This document shows positions 11,654-22,038 of a DNA stretch of 64,000 nt, piece by piece. The translations under genes were made by a program, and so were the position numbers. Positions within the stretch are counted from its first letter, which is position 1. Each line of letters begins with the position of its first letter. The notes under the pieces were generated by a model. That model ran no database searches. It saw nothing but the letters and a program-made list of their open reading frames with translations, and had not been told where the DNA came from. Source of the DNA: Crocodylus rhombifer (Eukaryota > Chordata > Crocodylia > Crocodylidae); NCBI GenBank assembly GCA_038503035.1, contig JAVSML010024313.1, positions 1-64,000 on the forward strand, in the 5' to 3' direction.

Positions 11654-13198
11654 TCATGCGTGTCTGTTACCTGTGTCTTCCTGCCGGGCCGGCACCTCTT
11701 GTCGTCTTGTGTCTGGGGCCTGTTCCTTATAGCACCTGGACAAGAAATCCGCGGTGACATTAACTTTCCCCGGGCGATATAGGATATGGAACTTAAAAGG
11801 TTGAAGAGCTAAGGCCCACCGAGTGACACGTGCATTCTCTACCTTGGCCACATTAAGCCATTTCAACGGTGTGTGATCTGTTATTAGGGTAAATGTTCTG
11901 CCAAGGAGGTAATATCTAAAATACTCCACCGCCCACTTGATTGCCAGGCATTCTCTTTCAATCACTGCATACCTGGTTTCTGCGGGCAGTCATTTGCGGC
12001 TGGCATACGCTACCGGTCGGTCTACTCCAGCATCACACTGGGTTAATACTGCTCCTATCACTACTTCTGATGCATCACTTTGCAATGAGAAGGGTTTCCC
12101 AAAGTCAGGGGTATGTATAATCACCTCCTCACACAGTGCACATTTCAAGACTTGAAAGCTCTGTAACCGAGCTTCTGTCCACCGTACCCCACCTTTTAGT
12201 GGCCCCTTTAGTGCCTCTGACAGAGGTGCGGACACCTCCACAAACTTGGGAACAAACCTCCGATAATAGTTTACAAGCCCTAGGAAGGACCATAACTGTT
12301 TTATCATTCAAGGAGCTTGGAAGTAATGAATGGCCTGAACCCTGTCCTGTAACGGTCGCATGGTTCCCTGCCCTACGAGAAACCCCAGGTACTTTGTATA
12401 CTTGTGGGCGATTGCACATTTCTGGGGTGTTGCTGTCAGGCCCACCCCCTTTAGTTCCTGTAGGACTGCCCACAAAGCTTGTAGGTGTTGGTCCCATGTT
12501 TGTGTGAAGATGACTATATCGTCGATATACGCTGCTGCATATCGCTCATGAGGTGCCAGGAGTCATTCCATTAGACTTTGGAACGTGGCTGCCACCCCGT
12601 GTAACCTGAATGGCATTTTTATAAACTCGTATAGCCCCCACGGGGTCCCGAATGCGGTCTTGGGGCAGTCACCGGGTCTCAGGGGGATTTGCCAATATCC
12701 TTTGGCCAAGTCTAAGGTAGTGATATACCGTGCTGCTCCAATTCGTTCTACTAGCTCAATTACTCTCGGCATAGGGAAGGCATCGAATGTCACTACACTG
12801 TTTAATTTGCGGAAATCCACACAGAGCCGTAGAGACCCATCGGTTTTTCGGATAGGCACTAGCACGCTCCTCCAGGGGCTCCGTGATGGTCGTATTACCC
12901 CTAGTGTCAGCATCTTCTCTACCTCGGCTTTCACTACTTCATTCCAGTGATATGGCAGCGGCCGCCATCGATCTCGTACTACCACCCCCGGCGGGGTATG
13001 GATGGCGTGATGCATACCCCGTACCCATCCGGGTTCCTCAGAGTACACAGCCTTGAACTCCTTTAGAACACTCTCTACTTCCATCTGCTGTGACGGCTCC
13101 AAATCCCCATTCACTTGGATCGCTCCCGTGTCCTTACTATCTTTGATATCCCGTTCCTCGTCTTTTCCGTCGAAGGTCACCCAGCCCTCCGGTTGCCG
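11654..13198 (-). pseudogene. pol: Reverse transcriptase and RNase H of the Gmr1-like element
   Basis: This is the RNA-dependent DNA polymerase and RNase H part of the element's Pol, translated leftwards in one frame with the integrase. Visible in order are a linker, the fingers region (CVDFRKLNSV near 12810), the first catalytic block (TLDLAKGYWQIPL), the FGT...LYEF segment, a YIDD catalytic box in the stretch around 12520, the thumb motif FLGLVNYYRRFVPKF near 12280, then RNase H (LQSDASEVVIGAV; ERECLAIKWAVEYF; TDHTPLKWL) and the end of Pol near 11660. The frame is broken by in-frame TGA at 12563, 12308 and 11990, each where relatives have Arg, and no frameshift separates them. Otherwise the domains are well kept. 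Confidence 0.9.
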
Positions 13199-14290
13199 CC
13201 ACTCTTTCAATAAATTAATATGATAGATCTGTTTTGGTTTTAAATGTCCCGGGCGATAGACTTCATAGTCCACAGGCCCCACTTGCCTTATAACTTCAAA
13301 TGGCCCCTGCCACTGTTTTAATACCTTACTAGTGGAGGAAGGCAACAGGACTAACACCTTCTGTCCTGGTCGGAATTGTCTCTCCTTCCCACGAATATCA
13401 TACCAGGCTTTCTGCTGTTGTTGGGCTTGCTTCAGGTTCCCTACCGCAAATTCTTGGGCCGTCTGCATGCGTTGTTGAAACGCTTGCTTGTATTTCAACC
13501 AAGCTGGGACAGTCTCCGGGCCTTGTTCCCACTCCTCCTTAAGGATTTGCAGGAGGCCCCAGGGCTGATGCCCCAGCACCAACTCAAACGGGGAGTACCC
13601 TAGGGACTTTGACGGGGCATCTCGCAATACAAATAGAACCAGTGGTAGCAACAAGTCCCAATGGCGTGGGTCCCCTTGAATACACTGTCGCAGTACTCTC
13701 TTCATCATCCCGTTTAGTCACTCAACTAACCCATTCGTTTGTGGGTGGTACACCGACGTTTTGAGCTGGCGGATCCGTAACGTCTGACAGACCCCTCGCA
13801 ACACCCCCAACATGAAATTCCATCCCTGATCTGTGAGGATCTCCTGGGGAATCCCCATGCGGGATATCCACTTCACTAATTCTTCCACAATGCGCGGCGC
13901 TGTCACTGACCTCAGGGGTACGGCCTCTGGGTACCGCGTAGCATAATCCACAAAAACTAGGATAAACTGGTAGCCATTGCTGCTCCGCGGTAAGGGTCCT
14001 ACCACGTCCATTGCTATGCGCAAGAATGGTTGATCTATAATAGGCATGGGTTGAAGCGGGGCACAGGGAGGCCTATCCTCCCGAGTTTTCTGGCACACCG
14101 GGCATTCGGCGCACCGCTGCACAATATCATCCCCCAGTTTCGGCCAATAAAACCACCGCACAATTTTGTCCATGGTCCGCTCCTGACCCAGATGTCCCCC
14201 CATGGGCATGGCATGGGCCAGACGCCACACGGCCCATCTACATGCCTGCAGCACCACTAGCTGGACTCTCTGTTCCCGTCCCCGCCCCAC
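13199..14290 (-). pseudogene. pol: Integrase of the Gmr1-like element (upstream of RT)
   Basis: This is the DDE integrase that inserts the cDNA. The N-terminal zinc-binding part shows His residues in AHAMPMGGHLG and the pair CAECPVC. The catalytic core follows with Asp in MDVVGPL, Asp in LTDQGWNF and Glu in HPQTNGLVE. The C-terminal GPY/F-type module is seen at WQGPFEVIRQVGPVDYEV and ends near LLKEW at about 13199. The same frame then runs directly into reverse transcriptase, so integrase precedes RT. One in-frame TGA lies at 13718-13720, just after the catalytic Glu. A frameshift near 14240-14300 separates it from the protease side. Confidence 0.92.
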
Positions 14291-14564
14291 CTGGGGTTAT
14301 CCAATAGAGAAGGCGATGTCTCACCTCAAGGTGGCTTGCAGTATCTGCCGCTGTCGATGCTCGTTGGTCCCCTTCCATCGCTCTGCTCCACAGTTCCTGC
14401 AACTCCGGATCTCTTCTCTGGGCTTCGCGGAACTGAGGTCCACTGATGTTATTTCTCCATTCTTCCTCGGAACCATCCTCCTCCTCCTCCATCAGCTCGG
14501 TCTGGCTATCCACATCTCCGAGCCAACCTTCCCGAGGCTTCCACCTCCGACGTGCCACCTCCAC
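14238..14564 (-). pseudogene. pol: Protease-integrase linker of Pol
   Basis: An acidic stretch (EEEEDGSEEEWRNN) is followed by a segment typical of the region before the integrase zinc finger (FREAQRRDPELQELW). It is in the same frame as the protease part and separated from it by one TGA at 14568. Its right-to-left end shifts out of frame into the integrase near 14260. Confidence 0.75.
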
Positions 14565-14567
14565 ATT

Positions 14568-15215
14568 TCACACCCTGTCTAACACCTCGTACAAAGGGGC
14601 CCAGTCCTGCCCCAGCAGCATCTCACGTGCAAGGCATGGTGCTAACCCGACCACTAGCTCTCCTTGATGCTCCATTACCTTCACCTGAGCCCTAACACGG
14701 CGTATGACTTGGGTGTCACCATGAAGGCAGGACACCCTCACTGAGTTCTCCTGTCCCACGTCATCTCCTGACCACAGATCAGCCCGAATCACTGACTGGG
14801 CACAACCCGAATCTAGCACAGCCCGCACCGATTGGCCTTCTATCTGCGCCTGCACTATGGGGCGCTCCCACACAGGGCTCTCGTCCACCGCCCCGAAGCT
14901 GCAATCCATCGGGTCCCCCCTACTCCAATCACTGGGGAATTGCTTCATCCCCTTGGACATCCCCAGGTTATCACCTTTCCCCAAACCACGCATGGGACAC
15001 TCACGCGCGAAGTGGCCCCCTTTCCCACAGCGATAGCACACCATATCCCGGACTTGGGACCGATACCCTGTCTTCCTACTCTTGGTGTCTCTCACTGCTG
15101 GCATCGCCCCCATGATTCCTATCTCTTCCCATGGGTAGCACCATTCCGTGGTCACAAAGGCTTCTGCCACCTTTAAGGCCTCTTCGCATGTCACCGGAGC
15201 ATGTTGCCGGACCAA
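14568..15215 (-). pseudogene. gag-pol: Nucleocapsid zinc knuckle and aspartic protease
   Basis: The frame opens inside the capsid C-terminus (VRQHAPVTCEEALKVAEAF, continuing the SCAN-like domain). It then has a CCHC zinc knuckle (CYRCGKGGHFARECP near 15010-15050), which binds genomic RNA. Further on lies a retropepsin-like protease with its catalytic motif as VLDSGCAQSVI and the downstream hydrophobic/Gly stretch EMLLGQDW. The active site is DSG rather than DTG, a known natural variant. The protease would mature Gag and Pol. It ends at a TGA (14568-14570), which here looks like decay rather than a programmed stop. Confidence 0.88.
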
Positions 15216-15736
15216 CCCTGGGTTCGGTCATCCAAATCATTAACAAACTGCTCCAGGATGATCTTGTCCACCAAAGTCGCCATCGTACAAGCCGATAGGT
15301 TGACCCACTTTCCAAATAGATCATGCAGCCTTTGAAGGAGTACCCGAGGCCTCCTTTCTTCCAGCGCCTTGCAAGCTCGGAAGAGCCGTTGGAAGTGTTC
15401 CAGACTCAACTCCAAGCAGTACAATATGGCTGCTTTCACCGCCCCATAATCTTGGGCCTCATCCCGATTTAGGGACCTATATGCTGCCTGGACCTTGCCT
15501 ACTAGCAGTGCTCCCAGTTGGCTGGCCCATAGCCGTTTATCTAAGCCCATCGCAATGGCGTGCCATTCAAATGCCTCTATGAAAGCCACAGGGTCATCCT
15601 CCGCCGATATCTTCAGCATCCCCAAGGCTGCTGAACCCTGCTGGGCCAGCCACCTCTGTTGCGACCCAACAATTTGAGTTAAGGCCTGCAGGTTCTGGGC
15701 CATCAACTCGGCAGGGCCCATTTCGGATGCCTGCAT
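15191..15736 (-). pseudogene. gag: Gag capsid with SCAN-like C-terminus
   Basis: This is the structural Gag protein. The ATG at 15736 lies 22 bases after the primer-binding site, and no nearer start exists. The first part (to residue about 110) resembles Ty3/Gypsy capsid N-terminal sequence (AEDDPVAFIEAFEWHA, then LGALLVGKVQAAYRSL). Residues about 115-181 read LEHFQRLFRACKALEERRP, LQRLHDLFGKWV and IILEQFVNDL, which closely follows the helices of vertebrate SCAN domains. The last helix continues in the next frame at 15215, so a frameshift lies at about 15191-15215. The SCAN domain is thought to derive from the capsid of a Gmr1-like element, which fits this find. Confidence 0.88.
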
Positions 15737-15757
15737 CTCGGGTATCCCGAACCCCTG

Positions 15758-15775
15758 TTCCTGGCCAATGCACCA
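15758..15775 (-). promoter_or_regulatory. Primer-binding site, tRNA-Gly
   Basis: The + strand reads ttcctggccaatgcacca, which equals the last 18 bases of vertebrate tRNA-Gly, CCA included, except for one base (A or T for G or C). Five bases separate it from the LTR at 15781. Minus-strand DNA synthesis would be primed from tRNA-Gly. The match rests on remembered tRNA-Gly sequence. Confidence 0.8.
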
Positions 15776-15780
15776 AGTAC

Positions 15781-16627
15781 TGTGCCCGCTGGCCTTCGCT
15801 CGCTTCTGAGGCTGCCACCCTCAGGATGTCGGCCCCGCCCCGGGACCCTTGAGGGCAAAATGGATGTTCTTTCACCGTGTCACCGCCCCACTCTCTCCTG
15901 GCACATCTTGATGTATCGTCAATGGGGGGGAGTCATCTGACAGGTTCTTGTTGCCTGGGTCCGCCCGATGGATGTACACGGGGCTCCAACCACCCCTGCA
16001 CCCCGGCCTTATGCCACCTTCTGGAGCTGACCCTGGGGGAGGTGGCCTGAGACTCTTCTTGCCTCTCCGCCGCCTTCCTTTACCCCCTTTTCCTTATACT
16101 CAAAAGCCCTAGCCTCTATTGTTATGAATCCGGCTCCAGACCCTCAGCCTCTAGGACCTGTGTTTCTAACGGGCTCAGGCATCCGCGGTCCCAGTGGCGA
16201 CCCCGCCCCGATCTGGCTCCTTCTTAGTGACCTGTGTCGCTGTACCGCACCCCGAATGCACCTGGCTCCGGCGGGTCCTCTGCAGTGACTTCCCTTCACT
16301 GTGATCCCATCTGTACGCCTCCTGCCTGCTACAGACTCCCGGACGCTGCTGCCAGCTCCTTTCCTCCAGCTCCAGCTCCTCTTCCTTCCCCAGACTCCAT
16401 GGGACCTCGTCTCCCGCTTCCCCTGCCGGCGGATTTCCCACTTCGGGGCCATCCGCCCCCTCCATTGCAGCCGCCGCCACTTTTATCTTCGCTGGCCGGC
16501 ATTCCATGCTGACGTCACCGGCCGGCCACAGCTGTATAAAGAGCCGGCTCACGCACCACGCGGCTCTCCCTGGGACGCTGACTCCTGCTGCCGGTAAGTT
16601 TTTGTTGTCACCCCGGCCTCCAGGACA
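15781..16627 (-). repeat. 5' LTR of the Gmr1-like element
   Basis: The 847-bp block starts TGTGCCCG and ends CCAGGACA on +. It carries a sense-side TATA-like box (GTATAAGG on the minus strand near 16091-16098, kept in the other LTR), about 310 bp before the inner edge. It is CpG-rich. Substitutions against 10814-11613 are frequent throughout. Confidence 0.9.
16510..16595 (+). promoter_or_regulatory. Outward CRE-TATA promoter and splice donor in the 5' LTR
   Basis: TGACGTCA (16510-16517), TATAAAG (16535-16541) and ccg|gtaagt (donor GT at 16594) lie in the same spacing as in the other LTR. They point to the right, out of the element into the flanking DNA. This could drive a spliced flanking transcript; that is inference. 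Confidence 0.5.
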
Positions 16628-16632
16628 ATGTC
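16628..16632. repeat. Target-site duplication ATGTC, right copy
   Basis: Exact partner of 10809-10813, directly after the LTR end. Confidence 0.9.
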
Positions 16633-19145
16633 CTCTCTAAATACTTTAATTTCTTACTGGAAAAATACCCTAATAAAATACTACATTGTGGAGAACTACA
16701 ATAATTTTTCCAGTGCCTCTGTCTCAAGGAATATTTCCACAACCAACATGAATCTACTTGCAGCAGCACTTCATCCTGTGACAAAATTGAGGAAAAGGTT
16801 AACTCCAAAAAATCCAAAAAACATCAGGTGGGACACCTCTTAGTAGATAAAATTAAAACCTCAACTGCTATATTGACTGCTTTTGTGAAAGAATGAACAA
16901 TGAAATAACCAACAACAAACACCACCATAACAACCTTTCCCTCTCAGAGAAGGGCCATAGAATCTCTAAGATCCAACCACCAAATAGTAATAAATCCAGC
17001 AGATAAAGGAGGAGCTATAGTTATCCTTAACCATGAAGACTACATAAAGAAGCCAACAGACAAGTCTCTGACACTACCTACTACCAAAAAACTAGAGGAA
17101 GATCCAACTCTCCTTTTCACCTTAAAGCTCAAAACCACCAACATATAATTTCTATCTGAATTACAAGAAAAACTACAGAACTTTATCCTCCGACTACCCA
17201 ATCCAGGGACTTTTTACATGCTCCCTAAAATCCACAAACAAGAAAACCCGGGCAGACCTATAATATCTAACCATGGAACCCTAACTGAGGAAATAGGTTT
17301 AATTGAATCTATCCTAAAATCTCTTGTCACCCACTGAATTTTGTCCAAGACACAACAGACTTCCAATGAAAAGTTAAAAACATAGACCACCTTCCCAGCA
17401 ATACCCTCCTAGCCACCATGAATGTTACCAACTTATATACCAACCTCCCACACGAGGATGGCATACAAGCCCGCCTTACATTTCTACAAGAGCAAGATTA
17501 CAACTCAGAATACAGACCTAAAGATATTACTGAATTTATACACTTCATCCTCACACACAACAATTAATTTCAGTTTCAAGAACCAACACTATCTCCAGAC
17601 CATGGGGATAGCTATGGACACCAAAATGATTCCACAATATGCCAACCTTTTTTAAGGGCCACCTGGAAGAAGAATTCCTCAAGAACTGCACCATCAAACC
17701 CATACTATATTTAAGATATACAGATGACATCTTCAACATTTGGACCCAAAACCTGCTGTCTCTGGTTGATTTCCATCACAAATTCAATGATCATCATCCT
17801 TCAATCAGACTATCTCTTGAGTAATTCAGCAGCAACATTTCTTTTTTAGACACTATGATCAGAACACTATGATTTTAGATTTTTAGACACTAGGATCACA
17901 TTATCCAGAATGGTAAAATACAATCCACCATATACAAGAAACCTATGGACCATGATACATATCTACACAGAACCAGCAATCACCATAAATACACCAAGAA
18001 AGGTGTAATATGCTGCTAAGCCCTCCAATATCACTGAATTTGCACTGAGGAGAATACCCATAGGCATCACCCCACAAATCTCAAAACAGCTTTTACCCAA
18101 CAAGGACAATCCTCCAGAGAGATAGATCATACTTTTGAAAGAGCCACCCAGATACCGTGTGAAGAATTGCTGCAGTATAACAGAAAAACCCCACAAATAG
18201 CACATCACTGGTTAGGACATATTATCCTTCCCTGGAACCTATACAGAAAATCCTCAATTACAACTTAAAAAGAAGACCCAATTCTCAAATAGATCTTTCC
18301 AGAACCACCCATCCTAGCTTTTACACAAGCATGGAACATCGCCAATCTCATCACCAGACGCAAACTTCCTATGGCCCAAAGCACACCAAATGGATCCAGA
18401 CAGTGCTGGGGCAAAAAAAATTAAAACTTGCCAACACATCTCCACCACTCCCACAATAACAACACCCCACAACAGAACCATCACCATTTCTGGATCTTAC
18501 AGCTGCTTCTCCAGAAATGTAATACATCTCATCCAGGGCACTAAATGCCCTGATGGAAAATACGTAGAAGAAACCAAACAACAACTGCACACCAGAATGA
18601 ATGCATACCTAAAATCTATGAAAGACAAAAATACCCAATTACCTGTGGGTGTACACTTCTCACAAGACAACCACTCTCTCTCCAATCTCTCATTCCTAAT
18701 CCTCAAAGGTAATTTACAAAACACCTTTTGTAGATGAGCCTATGAACTTCACTTCATAAATCTGCTGGATACAAAAAATCATGGACTAAATAAAGACATT
18801 GGATTGACAGCATATTATAACCTGCCTACCATCCGATAACCCCAGGTAACCTGTCTGCATTTTACCAGCTATCACCAGTTCTATATTCTTCCTTTCCCAC
18901 CCGCATCTGTCTCTCACTGATTGTCTCCCATTCCCTCACTGCCACACGTTTGCATTTTCACAGACCTGTACTTTTGCATTTTGACTTCTATTCTACCCAA
19001 GAAAGCACACAATTCACCAGCAGGCACTCTCTACATCTGAAGAAGGGTGTGAGTGCTTGAAAGCTTGCAAAGAACAATTTTCCAATTATTTAATTGGTCT
19101 AATAAAAGATATCATATCTACCCAAAGAACCTTGTCTGTCCAGCA
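16633..19145 (+). pseudogene. Penelope-like element: RT and GIY-YIG endonuclease
   Basis: This is the main body of a Penelope-like retroelement. Near 17221 the frame reads LPKIHKQENPGRPIIS, the characteristic Penelope-like RT block. It is followed by NVTNLYTNLPHEDGI near 17421 (motif A, where the first residue is normally the catalytic Asp and is Asn here), TMGIAMDTKMIPQYANLF near 17600 (motif B), and YLRYTDDIFNIW near 17705 (motif C with its DD pair kept). Downstream, 18500-18770 encodes a GIY-YIG-type endonuclease: CPDGKYVEETKQQLHTRMNA, later HFSQDNHSLSNLSFLIL and YELHFINLLDT. A Gly of the usual YVGET is Glu. Many stops and frame changes show an inactive copy. Together with the left part it totals about 3.1 kb, a normal size for the group. 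Confidence 0.88.
19027..19145 (+). repeat. Penelope-like 3' terminus
   Basis: The block reads tctgaagaagggtgtgagtg, then aaagcttgc, a ccaattatttaattgg palindrome, and tctacccaaagaaccttg with tctg. Its inverted partner lies at 10215-10345, bracketing the element. Confidence 0.8.
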
Positions 19146-20408
19146 CCTGGCACATTAAAGGCACTGCTAGAAAAAAAATCAGAATGGTGTATATTTAATG
19201 GAGCATTTTGTTTGTTTGTTTAAATTAAATACAATTTACTTTATTGTGCAGGATCCTGAAGTGTGTCTCAGGGTCTCAGCCTTCAGTAAACATTGGGGTG
19301 GAACATGAGAACCATTTTCTATCAGGTCTTTGACAAGGTACCCACCCTATAGATAGAGGCCAGCTAGGTTGGGAGGGTGGGGGGAAGATACCCATTCTGA
19401 AGAGAAGGAGCAGGTCTTGAAAATAATGCCATACCAAGTTGTACCCAAAACGAGGAGGAGAGAATTTCATAGTTTTCATCTGCCCCTAAAAAAAAGCTCT
19501 GTCTACAACATAAACGAACCTCATCTCTACTGCAGCCATGTATCCAGTATTCAGTCTTTGATACTTATTCTAAATATAGAGACAAAATATCTTGATCTTG
19601 ATATAATATTCTGTAGGAACCAGTAGATTTGGTGTGATTTGCCTGCACCAACACATATTGCAGAGTCACATGGCTCTGGTTTGTATTGGTAGTAGATTCT
19701 TTGGAGTTGGAGGCATTCATGTGCAGGTGGATTGTGTTCAGCAGTCCAGCCAGGAGGTCATGAAGGCATGGGTTAACATAATCAGGACAGCAAGCATGTG
19801 CCATAACAGGAGGCAATCTCCTAGGCTAATTACAGACAGTCAAAAAGCCTGAGGCTGAATTGATTCAGTCTTTGCAGGCCAGTATAAGCTGCAAAGATTA
19901 AACTGAGAAACAACTGGGGACACATTCAATTTTGATTCAGAAAATGCAGCCACATGCCTGAAGTGGCTCAGGCCAGAAACCAGGGGGCACTAGAGCATGT
20001 CTCTGTGGCATGGAGCCAGTATGGGCTGTGTGTTCACTTCCTCTTCCTGCTGCCCCTGAGGTCTCTGGGATTTGCAGTCCAGAACCACAGAAGCAGGATT
20101 TTGCAGGGTTGCTCATCACTTCCTGCTTCCAGCTGCCTCTGGGATTTGTAGTCCACAACCAAAGTCAGCAGTAACTTTCAGTAAGTTTAGCAGGGCAGGG
20201 CAGCTCTGTACTCTGGGGAAGGGGCGTTTAACTGAGGGTAGGCCCCAGACCCCAGCTGGGGTTTGCCTGAGGGGGGGGGGGGGGCAGTCCCTGCCTCTCT
20301 CCTCCACAACCCTTCTCTGCTGCAACAGACAATACAGCCCAGCCCAGGGCTGGAAAGGATGCTGGGATGCTGCAGGACTCTGATTTAACTTAAACCAGGA
20401 AAGGGTCT
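19146..20408. other. Unassigned, with paired ACTACAAATCCCAG-like sites
   Basis: No gene seen. Two similar blocks, 20039-20103 and 20117-20163, share cacttcct...ctgggatttg(c/t)agtcca. On the minus strand these read like the ACTACAnnTCCCA motif bound by ZNF143/THAP11. A run of 14 G lies at 20271-20284. Functional meaning is unproven. Confidence 0.35.
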
Positions 20409-20576
20409 GGGACATAAGTTTCAGAAATGGGTTTGACCCAAATCAGTTAAACCAGGTTTATCTTCAACCAGTTTTGGCCATTTTGAAACTGGTTCATGTG
20501 CGCTGAACTTCTGTTCTATTAAACCAGTTTAAGTCATCAGAAACTGGCGTAAACCTGTATGTGTAACTTCTGTCCC
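20409..20576. mobile_element. Possible small MITE
   Basis: Tips gggacataagttt and aacttctgtccc are inverted with two mismatches, and inner blocks (ttaaaccaggttta, aaaccagttt) are also complementary. It is 168 bp and non-coding. No target duplication could be fixed, so the boundaries are tentative. Confidence 0.4.
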
Positions 20577-22035
20577 TAGCCCCAGTCACCTGAAGAAACC
20601 TGTATACATTACTTGCAAACACTATTTTGGGTAAGCCCAGGCCTGAGCTCCTTGCATTCCTATCCTGGTTCTGGCATTATCTTTTCCCCGCCTGACAAAA
20701 GCATATCAATGTTGTAAATTTCACCCATCTCTACTCATGACACAGCCTTACTGACTGTAGTCTGACCTCTAGGTTAGTGCTCTGCTCCCATGACCTAGAG
20801 TCCAGCTGTATATTGCAGAGAACAGACTTGGCTAAAAAGTGTCTTTTCCCTCCTCCCTTGTCTTTTATTTCAAATATGTCTCTCATGCTGAGTTCTATGG
20901 GAGGACAGCGAGAGGGTAAGAGAAAGAAGCGGCGGGGGAGGAGTTGCAGCAATTGAACTGAAAATGAATGGAAGGTTATGGGCAAGGTGATAAGAATAAA
21001 TTGTATGTCCAGGGCAGAGGGAATTACAACATCTCCACACACACCTTCAGGCCTTGAGGGATTAAGTATTTTCTAAAGGAATTTAAAAAGGATTGAGGGC
21101 TATCACAAGGAAGAAGAAAGGTTTTCAGTGTGAGGTCTCAAGAGTGTGTGTGTGTGAGTGTGTGAGGCTACAATAATTGAATCTTCCTTCCTCAAAACAA
21201 AACAAAGGGGAGAGCAGCTCAGGACACAGCCTTGGGGAAATCAGCATATTCAAAGAGCAGCTTCTGATGGGTCTTAGGCATCTGCTATTTCCAGCAGAAG
21301 GAAACAACTTGTTTCTTCTGCACTGCCTGGGTCTTCTCGTTTTCAAACCTTTGAGGTTTTGGAGAAGTTTGACATGGCAGCAAAGCAATCTGCAAAGGTA
21401 TGTTTAATCTTAGTTTGCATTCAAAAGCCACCTACTGCCCTACAACCTCTCAGGTGCCTGCTTACATACATGCACATTCTCAAATACATCACTAGCCCCT
21501 ATGTATATGGTCAAGTATATAATAATAATATTAATGCTTAACCAGTTAGCCTGATATAAAGTTGTTCTTCTGTACACCTCAGAGTACTTTATGAGATAAT
21601 GGGGTGGAGAAGAAAGGAAGCAGTTCAGTACAAGAGCCAAGCATTGCAGCCAAGTCACCCCAGTGCCTTCAGCATTTTGCCATATAGGTTTCCATCCAGA
21701 CCTCCAGGCCCTTTTGAGGTACAGCAAGGCATAAATAGGACCTGACTAACAAATATTTTCAAACTGATTTTATTTTGAAGTAGTTAAACTGACCCATATT
21801 AAACCCATTAAAATAATCCTCTCTCTCAATCTCTCTTTTTATTGAAAAAATATCAAATATATGTTTAGAAATATTATTGAATTTGTTCATGTAGCAAGAA
21901 CCAGACATATTTTATGTTATGGCAAGGAGATGAGAAAGGAAACCCAAACTTACAGGAATATGCATCCCAGTACTTTATGCTTAAAACTCCCCCTAGGCAA
22001 CTCTAAATGTAATCTGACTTTTTTTGTAAGCACTT
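20577..22035. other. Unassigned sequence
   Basis: Short GT-rich tract at 21145-21168. No frame with domain content and no identified repeat. Confidence 0.35.
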
Positions 22036-22038
22036 TTA

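Larger units (their letters stand above)
10814..16627 (-). mobile_element. Full-length Gmr1-like Ty3/Gypsy retrotransposon
   Basis: This is a complete 5.8-kb LTR retrotransposon on the minus strand: 5' LTR (15781-16627), tRNA-Gly primer site, gag, zinc knuckle, protease, integrase, reverse transcriptase, RNase H, G-rich tract and 3' LTR (10814-11613). Both outer ends carry ATGTC. Integrase lies before reverse transcriptase. That is the Ty1/copia-type order, and among Ty3/Gypsy elements it is known from the deuterostome Gmr1 clade. The two LTRs differ by many substitutions and by a block of roughly 25 bp present only in the right one, so the insertion is old. Stops and frameshifts make it inactive. 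Confidence 0.92.

Noticed and set aside
11149..11782. 203-codon minus-strand frame and several + strand frames
   Set aside because: They lie in the CpG-rich LTR and run past its edge; the equivalent frames in the other LTR differ.
14568..14570. Programmed stop or readthrough between protease and integrase
   Set aside because: It is one of five TGA stops of the same kind, the others within integrase and RT, so decay is the simpler reading.
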